Source of the DNA: G963665925 sp963676345
GTDB lineage: Bacteria > Bacillota > Clostridia > Peptostreptococcales > Acidaminobacteraceae
Length of the DNA stretch: 64,000 bases
Assembly (NCBI GenBank): GCA_963676345.2
Contig: CAXXTS010000005.1
Coordinates: 682,001 to 746,000, forward strand
Direction of reading: 5' to 3'
The translations under genes were made by a program, and so were the position numbers. Numbering within the stretch: the stretch's first letter is position 1; every line of letters begins with the position of its first letter. Of the stretch, positions 53,556 to 62,513 are shown one piece after another. The notes beneath the pieces are model-generated. The model worked only from the letters and a program-made list of their open reading frames with translations. It had not been told where the DNA came from and made no database searches.

Positions 53556-54890
53556 ATGGGAAAACCTGCAGAAAAACGTCAGGCACAAGAAGCAACATTT
53601 CGTGCAAGTCCAGTGGACTGGGTTAAGTTTATTGGTCTAAGCGCTATTGGAATTTTTATGTTCTTTATTCCGATTACGCTAGGCGAGAAGTCAACCATAC
53701 CACTCGATCATGCAGTTACATTTGTTAGAGGCTCTGCACCCGCACTCATGCCGTTTTATGGTCTGATTGTAATTATACTGGGTGCGGCCTATCCGTTCTA
53801 TGCTAAGACATGGAACAAAGATGCTGTGACCACTTTCTTTTCACTTGCAAAAGTCATTGGTGTAGGTGTCGCTTTTATGGCTGTCTTTAATGTTGGGCCA
53901 GCATGGTTGTTTGAACCCGACATGGTTCCATTTCTCTACAATAAGCTTGTTATTCCAGTAGGACTGATTGTGCCACTAGGAGCGGTCTTTCTTGCTTTTC
54001 TAGTTGGATACGGCCTACTTGAATTTATAGGCGTTATTATGCAGCCTGTTATGAAGCCAATATGGAAAACACCAGGAAGAAGCGCCATCGATGCAGTGGC
54101 CTCTTTCGTAGGGAGCTACTCAATAGGACTGCTTATTACAAATCGTGTTTACAAAGAAGGTAAGTATACAGCCAAGGAAGCGGCCATCATTGCAACCGGT
54201 TTTTCTACGGTTTCAGCGACATTTATGATTATTGTTGCCAAGACGCTTGGGCTCATGGAAATGTGGAATTTCTATTTCTGGTCAACGCTCATAATCACAT
54301 TTGCAGTAACAGCTTTGACAGTGCGTGTTTATCCGCTGTCGAAAAAGCCGGACACAAACTATCATGGTGAGTTGATAGAGGAAGACCTTCGAAGTGGTAA
54401 CATCTTTGCCAATGCCTTCAATGATGGTCTCAAAGCGTCAGCCCAGTCGCAGTCCCTATCAAAAAATATAGTTGAAAACCTGGTTGATGGCTTTAAAATG
54501 GCAATGGGAATCTTGCCTTCTATTCTATCTATTGGCCTTCTGGGACTTGTTCTAGCTAAGTATACGCCAGTGTTTGATGTACTTGGCTACATTTTCTATC
54601 CATTTACGGCCTTGCTTCAAATTCCTGACTCAATGCTGGTTGCTAAAGCGAGTTCGCTTGAAGTGGCTGAAATGTTCCTGCCAGCACTTCTTGTGAAAGA
54701 AGCGGCAATGCTTGCAAAATATGTTATCGGTGTGGTATCTGTTTCTGCGGTGCTCTTTTTCTCAGCATCCATTCCATGTATTTTGTCTACTGAAATTCCA
54801 TTGTCAGTGAAGGACATTATCATTGTATGGATTGAACGGACCATTTTTTCTCTAATTTTAGCAGCGATGGTAGGACACTTGTTCCTCTAG
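53556..54890 (+). CDS. YjiH-family membrane protein with nucleoside-recognition (Gate) domain
   Basis: Protein of 444 residues with 10-12 predicted helices and Gate-domain signatures in both halves (PVMKPIWKTPGRSAIDAVASFVGSYS, FLPALLVKEAAMLAKYV). The family is a putative transporter with unknown substrate; Gate domains also occur in nucleoside and spore-maturation proteins. The AAAGGAGG site is strong. It lies between a response regulator and a kinase, suggesting that system controls its expression. Confidence 0.85.
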   Translation: MGKPAEKRQAQEATFRASPVDWVKFIGLSAIGIFMFFIPITLGEKSTIPLDHAVTFVRGSAPALMPFYGLIVIILGAAYPFYAKTWNKDAVTTFFSLAKVIGVGVAFMAVFNVGPAWLFEPDMVPFLYNKLVIPVGLIVPLGAVFLAFLVGYGLLEFIGVIMQPVMKPIWKTPGRSAIDAVASFVGSYSIGLLITNRVYKEGKYTAKEAAIIATGFSTVSATFMIIVAKTLGLMEMWNFYFWSTLIITFAVTALTVRVYPLSKKPDTNYHGELIEEDLRSGNIFANAFNDGLKASAQSQSLSKNIVENLVDGFKMAMGILPSILSIGLLGLVLAKYTPVFDVLGYIFYPFTALLQIPDSMLVAKASSLEVAEMFLPALLVKEAAMLAKYVIGVVSVSAVLFFSASIPCILSTEIPLSVKDIIIVWIERTIFSLILAAMVGHLFL

Positions 54891-54946
54891 TATTTTCAAA
54901 CTGTTTCACGTATTGATTTAATCGTTTAATTTCAAAACAACTTTTG

Positions 54947-54987
54947 ACCCGTTATTGGCCCAAGTGGTCTATAACGGGTTTCTTTTT
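54947..54987 (+). terminator. terminator of the YjiH gene
   Basis: ACCCGTTAT at 54947-54955 pairs with ATAACGGGT at 54971-54979, followed by TTCTTTTT. Confidence 0.9.
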
Positions 54988-55066
54988 AAATGCTGGCATG
55001 TCACATTCAGATAAGATTACCCATTTTCTAAAAAGTCCGTTAAAATAAACAGGAGAGGTGGTGCCT

Positions 55067-56977
55067 ATGTCGCTAAAACGAAGGATTACATTTTTGATTA
55101 GCATTCTATTGATTATAATGATTCTGATTTCTATAAAAGCTATTTATACTCAGTCGAGCAGAATGTTGAATGAAGATGCAGAAATGCGTATGACAGCGCA
55201 GTTGAGCAGGGCTAATGAAAATGTCAGCTTACTTTTTAAGAGTATTGTTCTTGAAACAGAGAAATTAAGTCTTGAACAAGCTGTTAAAGATTACTTCACT
55301 GGAGATATAACACAGGCACAAAGTGATGTTTATCTGACAGATTTAATGGCGCAGATGAATACAGTTCGACCTGTCTATATGGATCTCTTTCTTGTTGATC
55401 ATAATGGCATTATTGTTTCAGCAGCAATGGCTGAAGCTGTCGGCGTGGATGTTAACGGCAGACAGTATTATAAGCACGCCGTTGATTACAAGATGACCAA
55501 TACAAGCGATATCATTTTAAGCCGGGCAGATCAGACGCAAATCGTGATTACCCTAACGCCAACCTATGATAGGGAGGGGAATGTTCTTGGGTATACGGGA
55601 ATCGCTATTTTTGCAACCTACTTTTCAGATTTTCTATCAGATTTTGAAGGTACAGATGAAGAAAAATACATCATTGTCGATTCTTATGACAAAATTGTTT
55701 CGCATCCCAATAAGGATATGATTTCCAAGCAGTTTGACAATTTCGGACTTGGCAATATTGAAACCGTTCAGGGGGAGGATAATTATGTATTAGCACAGAT
55801 AGATGATACTGAAAATATTGTGATGGAGCGCCATTTGGATTTTAACAACTGGCGAATTATTTCTTATTTAGAGTCCGATAAAATTTACAGAAAGTCTCGT
55901 AACTTGTCCTATACCATGTTTAATATTGGTGTGGTATTTGTTCTGATTGCAGTTGGCATGGGGATTTACATTACCGATCTTGTCGCTAAGCCTCTTGTCG
56001 AAATTACGGAGACAATCAATAAAATTATTGAGGAAGAAATATCTTTTAAAAACACCATGCTCAGCCAGTTGCCCTTTGAAAGGCTGGAAGGTGGTAAAAA
56101 CACCAGTATGGCTCAAAACGAACCTGCAGAGATCAGCAACTTCAGAAAAGCCATGCTGGGCTTCAAAGATGTATTTGAACGTGGTGCGAAGAAGTTTGAT
56201 CTCGAAAATAAGAAGCTTAAGACTTACATAGATACCATGTATGAAGAACTTGACGAAATTAATAATCGAAATTTGGATTTCATATCGACCCTTTCCCATG
56301 ATATACGTACGCCTCTAACCCTTATTAAAGGCTATGCGCGTGGTCTGGAAAGTGGAGAAGTTATTGACCGTGAAATGGAAAGTAAGTTTAAATCAGGTAT
56401 CGTAAAGAGTGCCAATGACCTTGAAAACCTCATTTACAATGTTCTTGATTTTGCATATGAGGTAGGCGATCCGGGGGTTCTGAGTAAGCAAACAATAGAT
56501 GTAAAAGAGGCTATTGATGAAATTGTTTTTGAGATCAGCCAGTTTTATAAAGGCGAGTCACGAAAGATTGACTATAAAATAGATGCTTTTTCAGCGGATA
56601 GCGTTCAGGGACAAGGTCGGGTGTATATTGACCTGATGAACTTGAATCGTGTTCTCATCAATTTAATCAATAACAGTTTAAAGTATTCAAATCCTACAGA
56701 TAAGGTTATGCTCAGCATTCAGAACTGGAGAAGTTGTATTTATTTTGAAGTGTATGATTCGGGTCAAGGTATCCAGACTGAGGAAATAGAAAAAATTACA
56801 GATATTTTTTATAGAACAGAGGCTTCAAAGAACCAAAAGGGCTATGGTTTGGGTTTATACATCAGTAAGCAGATTCTTCAAGGCCATGATATCCAGCTCA
56901 AAATTGAGTCTGAACATGGCAAGTATACAAAGTTGAGTTTTGAAGTACCTATCATTAAAAAAAGTATGGAAGACTAA
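55067..56977 (+). CDS. dCache sensor histidine kinase
   Basis: Membrane kinase of 636 residues. TM1 (about residues 6-24) and TM2 (about 280-302) bracket a dCache_1 domain (LFLVDHNGIIVSAAMAE, GVDVNGRQYYKHAVDY). A HAMP-like linker, coiled coil, H-box FISTLSHDIRTPLTLIKGYA (His about residue 409), N-box NLINNSLKYSNP and G boxes DSGQGIQ and KGYGLGLYISKQI follow. dCache domains often sense amino acids or carboxylates. ATG 55067 follows GAGGTG; GTG 55058 is an earlier in-frame alternative. Probable partner of the regulator at 52616. Confidence 0.9.
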   Translation: MSLKRRITFLISILLIIMILISIKAIYTQSSRMLNEDAEMRMTAQLSRANENVSLLFKSIVLETEKLSLEQAVKDYFTGDITQAQSDVYLTDLMAQMNTVRPVYMDLFLVDHNGIIVSAAMAEAVGVDVNGRQYYKHAVDYKMTNTSDIILSRADQTQIVITLTPTYDREGNVLGYTGIAIFATYFSDFLSDFEGTDEEKYIIVDSYDKIVSHPNKDMISKQFDNFGLGNIETVQGEDNYVLAQIDDTENIVMERHLDFNNWRIISYLESDKIYRKSRNLSYTMFNIGVVFVLIAVGMGIYITDLVAKPLVEITETINKIIEEEISFKNTMLSQLPFERLEGGKNTSMAQNEPAEISNFRKAMLGFKDVFERGAKKFDLENKKLKTYIDTMYEELDEINNRNLDFISTLSHDIRTPLTLIKGYARGLESGEVIDREMESKFKSGIVKSANDLENLIYNVLDFAYEVGDPGVLSKQTIDVKEAIDEIVFEISQFYKGESRKIDYKIDAFSADSVQGQGRVYIDLMNLNRVLINLINNSLKYSNPTDKVMLSIQNWRSCIYFEVYDSGQGIQTEEIEKITDIFYRTEASKNQKGYGLGLYISKQILQGHDIQLKIESEHGKYTKLSFEVPIIKKSMED

Positions 56978-57091
56978 TCAGAGTTTTGGACGGCTAAGCA
57001 TGTATATTCAATGTATTTGGGTTTTGATTCGCATTCCTATAAGGTATAATAAGCAGGATACGAATTTGTAGGCATATGAAGGGAGGCTGTA

Positions 57092-57253
57092 ATGGAGACA
57101 GTATTTTATAAATGTGAAACGTGTGGCTTTGTGCACCAAGTTCCCTCTTATTGGAGTGGTTATGCCCCTGAGAAAGAAATGGAAATGGAGCATGTAAACC
57201 TGCAAACAAAAGAAATGTGTGAGGACACCTCTTTAAAGCTGATTGAAGCCTAA
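57092..57253 (+). CDS. 53-residue protein with CxxC motif
   Basis: Short gene: an ATG 6 nt after a strong GGGAGG site, then 53 codons and TAA. The N-terminus YKCETCGFVHQVPSYWSG carries a CxxC knuckle and the rest is acidic (KEMEMEHVNL, KEMCED). A terminator follows 36 nt later, so it is a complete transcription unit. No family recognised; a small metal-binding or rubredoxin-like single-knuckle protein is possible. Confidence 0.72.
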   Translation: METVFYKCETCGFVHQVPSYWSGYAPEKEMEMEHVNLQTKEMCEDTSLKLIEA

Positions 57254-57288
57254 AAAGAGCATCAATTGTAAGTATAAACGAAATAAAG

Positions 57289-57331
57289 AGCATGTTGGCA
57301 AGCCCTAGGCTGTCAGCATGCTTTTTTTTTA
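57289..57331 (+). terminator. terminator of the 53-residue protein gene
   Basis: AGCATG at 57289-57294 pairs with CATGCT at 57317-57322 around an inner TGGCA/TGTCA stem; nine T follow. Confidence 0.88.
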
Positions 57332-57380
57332 TGTAAACGCGGGACGCGCATGGTCCAAACCAGAAAATGATTAGCGAATA

Positions 57381-57407
57381 AAACATTTACTAAACAAGTA
57401 AATGTTT
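57381..57407. promoter_or_regulatory. perfect 11-bp palindrome before the YesMN-sugar transporter genes
   Basis: AAACATTTACT at 57381-57391 and AGTAAATGTTT at 57397-57407 are exact inverted repeats around 5 nt. It lies about 65 nt before the kinase start and next to an AT-rich -10-like GATAAAAT. Candidate operator, for example for the YesN-type regulator or a LacI/GntR protein. Confidence 0.65.
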
Positions 57408-57470
57408 GATAAAATAGATTTGAAACAATTCATTGAGGAATCTGACCATTCTAATAGCGGGGGGGACATT

Positions 57471-59249
57471 ATGATGTTAAGAAGAGCGAAGATGCTGAGC
57501 ATAAACTGGTTTAAGCATCTTTCAATAAATAAGAAAATGAGTTACTTGTACATACCGCTGACCATCCTGCCCATGATTGTATTTGCTTTTTTTTCAATGC
57601 ATTCCTATGAAAACATCATCATAAATAGGAGCCTTGAAACAATGGAAGACAACAGTGTGCTTATTTCAGACCGGGTAGAAGGGATTCTGAATGAGGCTGA
57701 AAGCGCAGCTACCTACCTGACTATAAACATCAATAATCTGGTAAATCGAGCGGAATATGAGGGGAAGCTATCTGATGATGTTAAACTATATAATTTAATA
57801 TCCAATGAACTGGCCTATGCAAAACTCATCTATAAGGAAATTGATTCAATCGTGTTTCTAGACCGGCGCTCAACGCTGTACTACTCAGATGTAGATCTGC
57901 AAAAGAACGCAATTAAGGCATATAATTCTGAAATGATCCGAGAATTAGAGCAAACGGCGGGGCAAAGTATTTGGTTTGACATGAGTTATAGAGATTTTTT
58001 AGTCAAAAATCCGAACGTACCCATTGTTACATTAGGCAAAAAAGTATGGAATATCAATACGGGTGAAACCATTGGTTACCTAATTATAAACATTTCTGAG
58101 TCGTGTATTTCTGATATTTTTGTAAACCAGCTTCAGCGCTATGAAATCATTAATAGACAAGGCATGCGTGTGTCAGTAAGCGAATCTTCAAAGCTGATGA
58201 CCCAAGTAAGAGATTCGGCATATGCTGCGTTTATTGAAGGGGGTCAGTCATCTGCACAGATTACTTCAGATGCATCCGTAAAAGAAATGGTGGCAAAAGA
58301 AGATATTCCATATCTGGGGTGGGTTCTTTTTGCAGTCGCCGAGCTGGATGTACTGACAGCTGATTTAGCAAACTTATTGATATTATCAGGTCTTTTACTA
58401 TTTATGATTATTACACTTGAAATCAGTATGTCTCTTGTGCTGAACAATTTGATAACAAGCCCAATTATCAAGCTAAAGCAAGGTGTTGAAGAACTTGGAC
58501 GGGGGAATTTTGATTTTCGTTTTAAGATGAAAACAAAGGATGAAATAGGTTTGTTTGCTAGAAGCTTTAACAGAATGTCAGAAGAAATCAGAACCCTGCT
58601 GGACCAAGTTGAGATAGAAGAACGAAAAAAGAGAGAGTATGAAATGGCTCTGATTCAGGAGCAAATTAAACCTCATTTCTTATATAACAGCCTAGATATT
58701 ATCATGAAGCTTTCGCAAATGGGGCAAAATAAAAAAGCACAGAGAAGCATTATGAGACTGGCCGATTACTATAGGCGGTCTCTGTCAGATGGGGCAGATC
58801 AAATCACAATAAAGGACGAACTTGAACTGACAAAAGACTATTTGGAACTGCAAAAGATACGGTATGGAGACATGTTCACTTACACAATAGAAGTACCTGA
58901 TGAAGTGGAAGAAGGCTATATACCTAAATTAACCCTGCAACCCATCGTTGAAAATGCAATTTACCATGGTATCAAATATCTTGAAAATGAAAGGGGTCAT
59001 ATAGAAATTAGGGGTGCAATGACCGAGGGTATGCATACCATTTATGTTAAGGACAATGGTGTCGGTATGACAAATAATCAGCTGGAGCGTGTCTCAAGTT
59101 TCAGTATGACAAACCATTTTGGACTTAAAAATGTAAATAGTAGGCTTCAGCTGTTCTATGGGAAAAAATATGGCCTTATTTTGACAAGTGTTCATAGAGA
59201 AAGCACGACAGTTGAAATCAGATTGCCTGGAGGGAGAATAAATGATTAA
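57471..59249 (+). CDS. YesM/LytS-type sensor histidine kinase
   Basis: Membrane kinase of 592 residues. TM1 (about residues 24-44), an extracytoplasmic sensor (to about residue 300), TM2 (about 303-327), HAMP, and the His_kinase domain with QIKPHFLYNSLDIIMKLSQ (phospho-His about residue 400) and a HATPase with NAIYHGIKY and DNGVGM. Such kinases sense carbohydrate availability and control adjacent transporters. ATG 57471 is chosen: it follows a GGGGGGGA site by 5 nt, and the ATG at 57402 lies inside the palindrome. The stop overlaps the regulator gene by 8 nt. Confidence 0.92.
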   Translation: MMLRRAKMLSINWFKHLSINKKMSYLYIPLTILPMIVFAFFSMHSYENIIINRSLETMEDNSVLISDRVEGILNEAESAATYLTININNLVNRAEYEGKLSDDVKLYNLISNELAYAKLIYKEIDSIVFLDRRSTLYYSDVDLQKNAIKAYNSEMIRELEQTAGQSIWFDMSYRDFLVKNPNVPIVTLGKKVWNINTGETIGYLIINISESCISDIFVNQLQRYEIINRQGMRVSVSESSKLMTQVRDSAYAAFIEGGQSSAQITSDASVKEMVAKEDIPYLGWVLFAVAELDVLTADLANLLILSGLLLFMIITLEISMSLVLNNLITSPIIKLKQGVEELGRGNFDFRFKMKTKDEIGLFARSFNRMSEEIRTLLDQVEIEERKKREYEMALIQEQIKPHFLYNSLDIIMKLSQMGQNKKAQRSIMRLADYYRRSLSDGADQITIKDELELTKDYLELQKIRYGDMFTYTIEVPDEVEEGYIPKLTLQPIVENAIYHGIKYLENERGHIEIRGAMTEGMHTIYVKDNGVGMTNNQLERVSSFSMTNHFGLKNVNSRLQLFYGKKYGLILTSVHRESTTVEIRLPGGRIND

Positions 59250-60816
59250 GATCATGATTGTCGATGATATGCCAGTTTTCCAAGAGTATTTACGGGAAGC
59301 CGTCGACTGGCAGACTTATGGATTTGAAATATGTGCCGTAGCAGAGAATGGAAAAGAAGCGCTTGAATTGGTACAAAAATATGATCCGGATATTGTTTTA
59401 TCGGACATCAATATGCCCTATATGGACGGCCTATCACTTGCTGAAAAACTCAAGACAGAAAGTCCGAATACATCGGTAGTACTGATTACGGGACACAGTG
59501 AGTTTGAATATGCACAAAGGGCTGTAAAGCTAGGCGTTGCAGATTATATTCTAAAACCGTTTGAAAAAGAGACTCTGATCGTTACCTTGCTTGGACTTCA
59601 AGATAACATCATTAAAGCGATTGAAGAACAAGAAGCACACCGGAATCTAGAAGCGCGTCAAAGAGAAAACCTGTATAGAGAGCTGATACATTCATCTGCA
59701 AAACACATGCTTGCATCAAGGTCGAAAGAAGTTCAGCATGGCTTGAACCAGACATTAAATTATAGAGTAACAGCCATAGAAATAGAGACTGAAAAAAGTG
59801 GCGCTGTAACGAGTCAGACAGAAACCTCTATGAACTGGAAGCAGGCAGTTGGGACAATTTACATGGATTTAATTGATGTTGACGGTGTTCATGATTTCTT
59901 TACAGACTATGAAGGGCGGATCATTGCCTTTACAGGTTCGCCAAAAGGTGTTGAAAGTCCGGTAGACACAGAAGCACTCGAAGATTTAATGAAATTGGTG
60001 AAAGAGCGGCTCTCACTGAACATTTCCATAGGAATTGGAACCCCGGTACAGGGCATTGAGGGACTGAGAACATCTTACCTAGAAGCAGTAAGTGCACTGG
60101 GTTCAAGGTTTGATAATGGACTAGACAAAATTTATAAGTATGAGGCGGTCAGTGCAGAAATCCGTTCTTTTGGTTTTTACTCAGCAGAAATTAATGAACA
60201 GATACTCAGTGCGTTGACTCACAATCAGAAAGAACGTGCCTTAACACTGTTGAGGCGTATTTTTCATGAAGCAGAAAGAAATAAATACTCAAGTGCATAT
60301 AAGCATATTATTTATATGGGACTCATGAGTTTGCTTTTATCCTATATTGTACAAGCGGGTCGAGATGTAAATGGGATTCTATCAGACGATTTCAGACCTT
60401 ATGAGAGTTTGTCTAAGGAAAGAGCGGACAGTGTAAAGGAAGCATTTTTGCTGAGTGCTTATGATCGCGTTATTGAGCATATGGTTGAAAGGCAAGAGAC
60501 AAAGGCTATGGAAATTGCCCAAAAGGCCAAAGCTTATATTGATCAGCATTTTGCATCGGGAACCCTCTCCACAGAAGATATATCGCGAGAGTTACTCGTA
60601 AACCAGACCTATCTGCGAAAAATGTTCAAGTCAGAAGCGGGCATGACCCTCACTGAGTATATTACAAAAGTTAGAATGGAAGAAGCAAAGACTTTAATTC
60701 AGCAGTCGGAGTACAAGCTATCTTCAATATCAGAAGCTGTTGGCTATAGTGATTCTGGGTATTTTAGCAAATGTTTCAAGAAGTATTACGGAAGCTCACC
60801 GAGCTCATTTAGGTAA
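59242..60816 (+). CDS. YesN-type AraC-family response regulator
   Basis: Protein of 524 residues: receiver (IMIVDDMPVFQEYL; phospho-Asp in IVLSDINMPYMDG, about residue 54; YILKPFEKETL), a middle region of about 280 residues and a C-terminal AraC double HTH (LLVNQTYLRKMFKSEAGMTLTEYI...AVGYSDSGYFSKCFKKYYGSSP). It overlaps the kinase gene by 8 nt. It probably activates the sugar-binding protein/permease genes downstream. Confidence 0.93.
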   Translation: MIKIMIVDDMPVFQEYLREAVDWQTYGFEICAVAENGKEALELVQKYDPDIVLSDINMPYMDGLSLAEKLKTESPNTSVVLITGHSEFEYAQRAVKLGVADYILKPFEKETLIVTLLGLQDNIIKAIEEQEAHRNLEARQRENLYRELIHSSAKHMLASRSKEVQHGLNQTLNYRVTAIEIETEKSGAVTSQTETSMNWKQAVGTIYMDLIDVDGVHDFFTDYEGRIIAFTGSPKGVESPVDTEALEDLMKLVKERLSLNISIGIGTPVQGIEGLRTSYLEAVSALGSRFDNGLDKIYKYEAVSAEIRSFGFYSAEINEQILSALTHNQKERALTLLRRIFHEAERNKYSSAYKHIIYMGLMSLLLSYIVQAGRDVNGILSDDFRPYESLSKERADSVKEAFLLSAYDRVIEHMVERQETKAMEIAQKAKAYIDQHFASGTLSTEDISRELLVNQTYLRKMFKSEAGMTLTEYITKVRMEEAKTLIQQSEYKLSSISEAVGYSDSGYFSKCFKKYYGSSPSSFR

Positions 60817-60864
60817 TGGACACAAGCTTTTTTGAAAAGTACAAATCAATTTTGAATATTCCAT

Positions 60865-60892
60865 TTGTTTTACATCTTACGAAATCTATACT
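60865..60892 (+). promoter_or_regulatory. promoter candidate of the sugar ABC genes
   Basis: TTGTTT at 60865-60870, a 16-nt spacer and TATACT at 60887-60892, about 48 nt before the binding-protein start. The -35 is weak, as expected for an activated promoter. A loose cre-like GAAAACGTTTG lies just downstream (60906-60916). Confidence 0.5.
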
Positions 60893-60939
60893 GAGTGTGT
60901 AATAGGAAAACGTTTGTGAATACAACAAGGGGGAGAAAA

Positions 60940-62253
60940 ATGAAAAAGTTTGTATCATTGCTGCTTGTATTAATGATGGTGGCAGGCACGCTTGCTGGAT
61001 GCGCTTCAAAAGCGGAACCTGAGCAAACAAGTAATAGTGGGGAATCCACTGTGGCTGAAGATGAAGAGATTACACTGCGTATTTACGCACAGTATTCTGA
61101 TGATGACACGAAAATTCCATACGATTATGCAGTTGAAGAATTGGCGAAGGCTTATCCAAATGTAAAATTGGAACTGGATATACAGGCACAAGATGATGGT
61201 CAAAAGCTTCAGACTTATGCAGCAACGGGCAATCTGCCGGATATTTTCCAGGTAGGTGCAGCGCAAATTGAAACATTTAAAGAGTCAGGCAACATTATGG
61301 TATTAGATGGTGCAGCACAAAGCACTGGATTCATTGATAGAATTCAACCAAGTGCAAAAAATATTGTTTATAACGAAGATGGTCATATTTATGCATTTCC
61401 TTATGCAGGGAATGAACTTGTAGTATGGTATTACAATAAAGCTATTTTTGATGAATATAATGTGAAAGTACCTGAAACGTATGATGAACTTCTTGAAGCT
61501 GTAGAGATTTTTAATAGCAACGATGTAATTCCTATGTCTATTTTCGCAAAAGAAAAGTGGATTACAATGGCACTGTATGACGTCTTTGCAACGCGTTTTG
61601 AAGCTTTGGGTGTAACGAAGCTTGACCTAGGTAAGGGCAAGGCGTCTGAATCTGCTTATGTCAAGGCTGCTGAAACAGTTAAAGAACTCGTTGAAGCGGG
61701 CATGTTCCCTGAAGGGGCAACAAACTTGAACTATGACCAGGCTGCGTCTTTATTCTATGAAGGCAAAGCAGCAATGTTTTTAAATGGACAGTGGGAGATA
61801 GAAGCCTCTACCGACAAGCTTGGAGAAAATGTTGACTGGATGTATTATCCTGTTATGCCAGGGTATGAAGACAACAAGTTTGCAATGAGCGGTGGCGGTG
61901 CACCGGGTGGTTATGCTGTAAGCCCACACTCAGAGCATAAAGAACTGGCTGCTGAAGTGGCTGCATTTATTTCAGAAAAATATTGTGAAGCAAAATATAT
62001 GAAGCGTTCCAATCCAATTTTGGCAGTTAAAGTGCCTGAAGGCATGACACCTGAAAAGCCATTCCCGAAAATGATGGCAAAGCTTGCTGATGAAATTCCA
62101 AACATGACATCGACGACTAAGTTTGCATGGGGTCTTACAAATCCTCAATTTAAAGTAGCGATTGAAGACCAGACGCAGTTCCTGCTCACATCAGACTATA
62201 CACCAGCTGAGTTTGTTGAAGAACTGGATAAAGTCATTGAGAGAATGGAATAG
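60940..62253 (+). CDS. sugar ABC transporter substrate-binding lipoprotein (CUT1 type)
   Basis: Protein of 437 residues with a lipoprotein signal ending GTLAGCAS (Cys about residue 22), an acidic linker and a family 1 binding-protein fold (ITLRIYAQYSDD, YAATGNLPDIFQVG, YAFPYAGNELVVWYYNKAIFDEYNV, GKAAMFLNGQWEIEA). Such proteins bind oligosaccharides or glycosides; the exact sugar is not readable. ATG 60940 follows AAGGGGGAG; the in-frame upstream start at 60895 would add 15 residues ahead of the signal peptide. Confidence 0.92.
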   Translation: MKKFVSLLLVLMMVAGTLAGCASKAEPEQTSNSGESTVAEDEEITLRIYAQYSDDDTKIPYDYAVEELAKAYPNVKLELDIQAQDDGQKLQTYAATGNLPDIFQVGAAQIETFKESGNIMVLDGAAQSTGFIDRIQPSAKNIVYNEDGHIYAFPYAGNELVVWYYNKAIFDEYNVKVPETYDELLEAVEIFNSNDVIPMSIFAKEKWITMALYDVFATRFEALGVTKLDLGKGKASESAYVKAAETVKELVEAGMFPEGATNLNYDQAASLFYEGKAAMFLNGQWEIEASTDKLGENVDWMYYPVMPGYEDNKFAMSGGGAPGGYAVSPHSEHKELAAEVAAFISEKYCEAKYMKRSNPILAVKVPEGMTPEKPFPKMMAKLADEIPNMTSTTKFAWGLTNPQFKVAIEDQTQFLLTSDYTPAEFVEELDKVIERME

Positions 62254-62285
62254 AAGTAAACTGTAAAGTCGATTAATCGGCAACA

Positions 62286-62485
62286 TGAATCCATCCTTTT
62301 AGGATGGATTCAGACTGTTGACAAACTCCGAAATCCTGCGTTGCTGGATGTAATCCGCTCCAGTTACGTACGCAAAGTACGCTCCTGAAGCGGATTATAT
62401 CCGCGCCTTGACTTTCGAAGTTTTCACCAGTCTAGAAATTGTTGACTTTGTCAACAACCACAATCCATCCTTTTAGGATGGATTC
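62286..62485. repeat. composite hairpin element between binding-protein and permease genes
   Basis: Four structures in order: hairpin A, TGAATCCATCC/GGATGGATTCA (62286-62312); hairpin B, GGATGTAATCCGCT/AGCGGATTATATCC enclosing CGTAC/GTACG (62346-62402); palindrome GTTGAC-TTT-GTCAAC (62441-62455); hairpin D, AATCCATCC/GGATGGATT (62462-62484), a second copy of A. The segments flanking B (62311-62335 and 62407-62435) are imperfect inverted copies (AGACTG.TGA.AAACT.CGAAA). Nested symmetry suggests a small non-autonomous mobile repeat. Confidence 0.8.
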
Positions 62486-62513
62486 ACTTTTTAGGAAGGA
62501 AAGGAAAAACGCT

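Noticed and set aside
60906..60916. CcpA cre-like GAAAACGTTTG before the sugar-binding protein
   Set aside because: It matches only the core of the cre consensus and overlaps ordinary leader sequence, so it is not listed as a site of its own.
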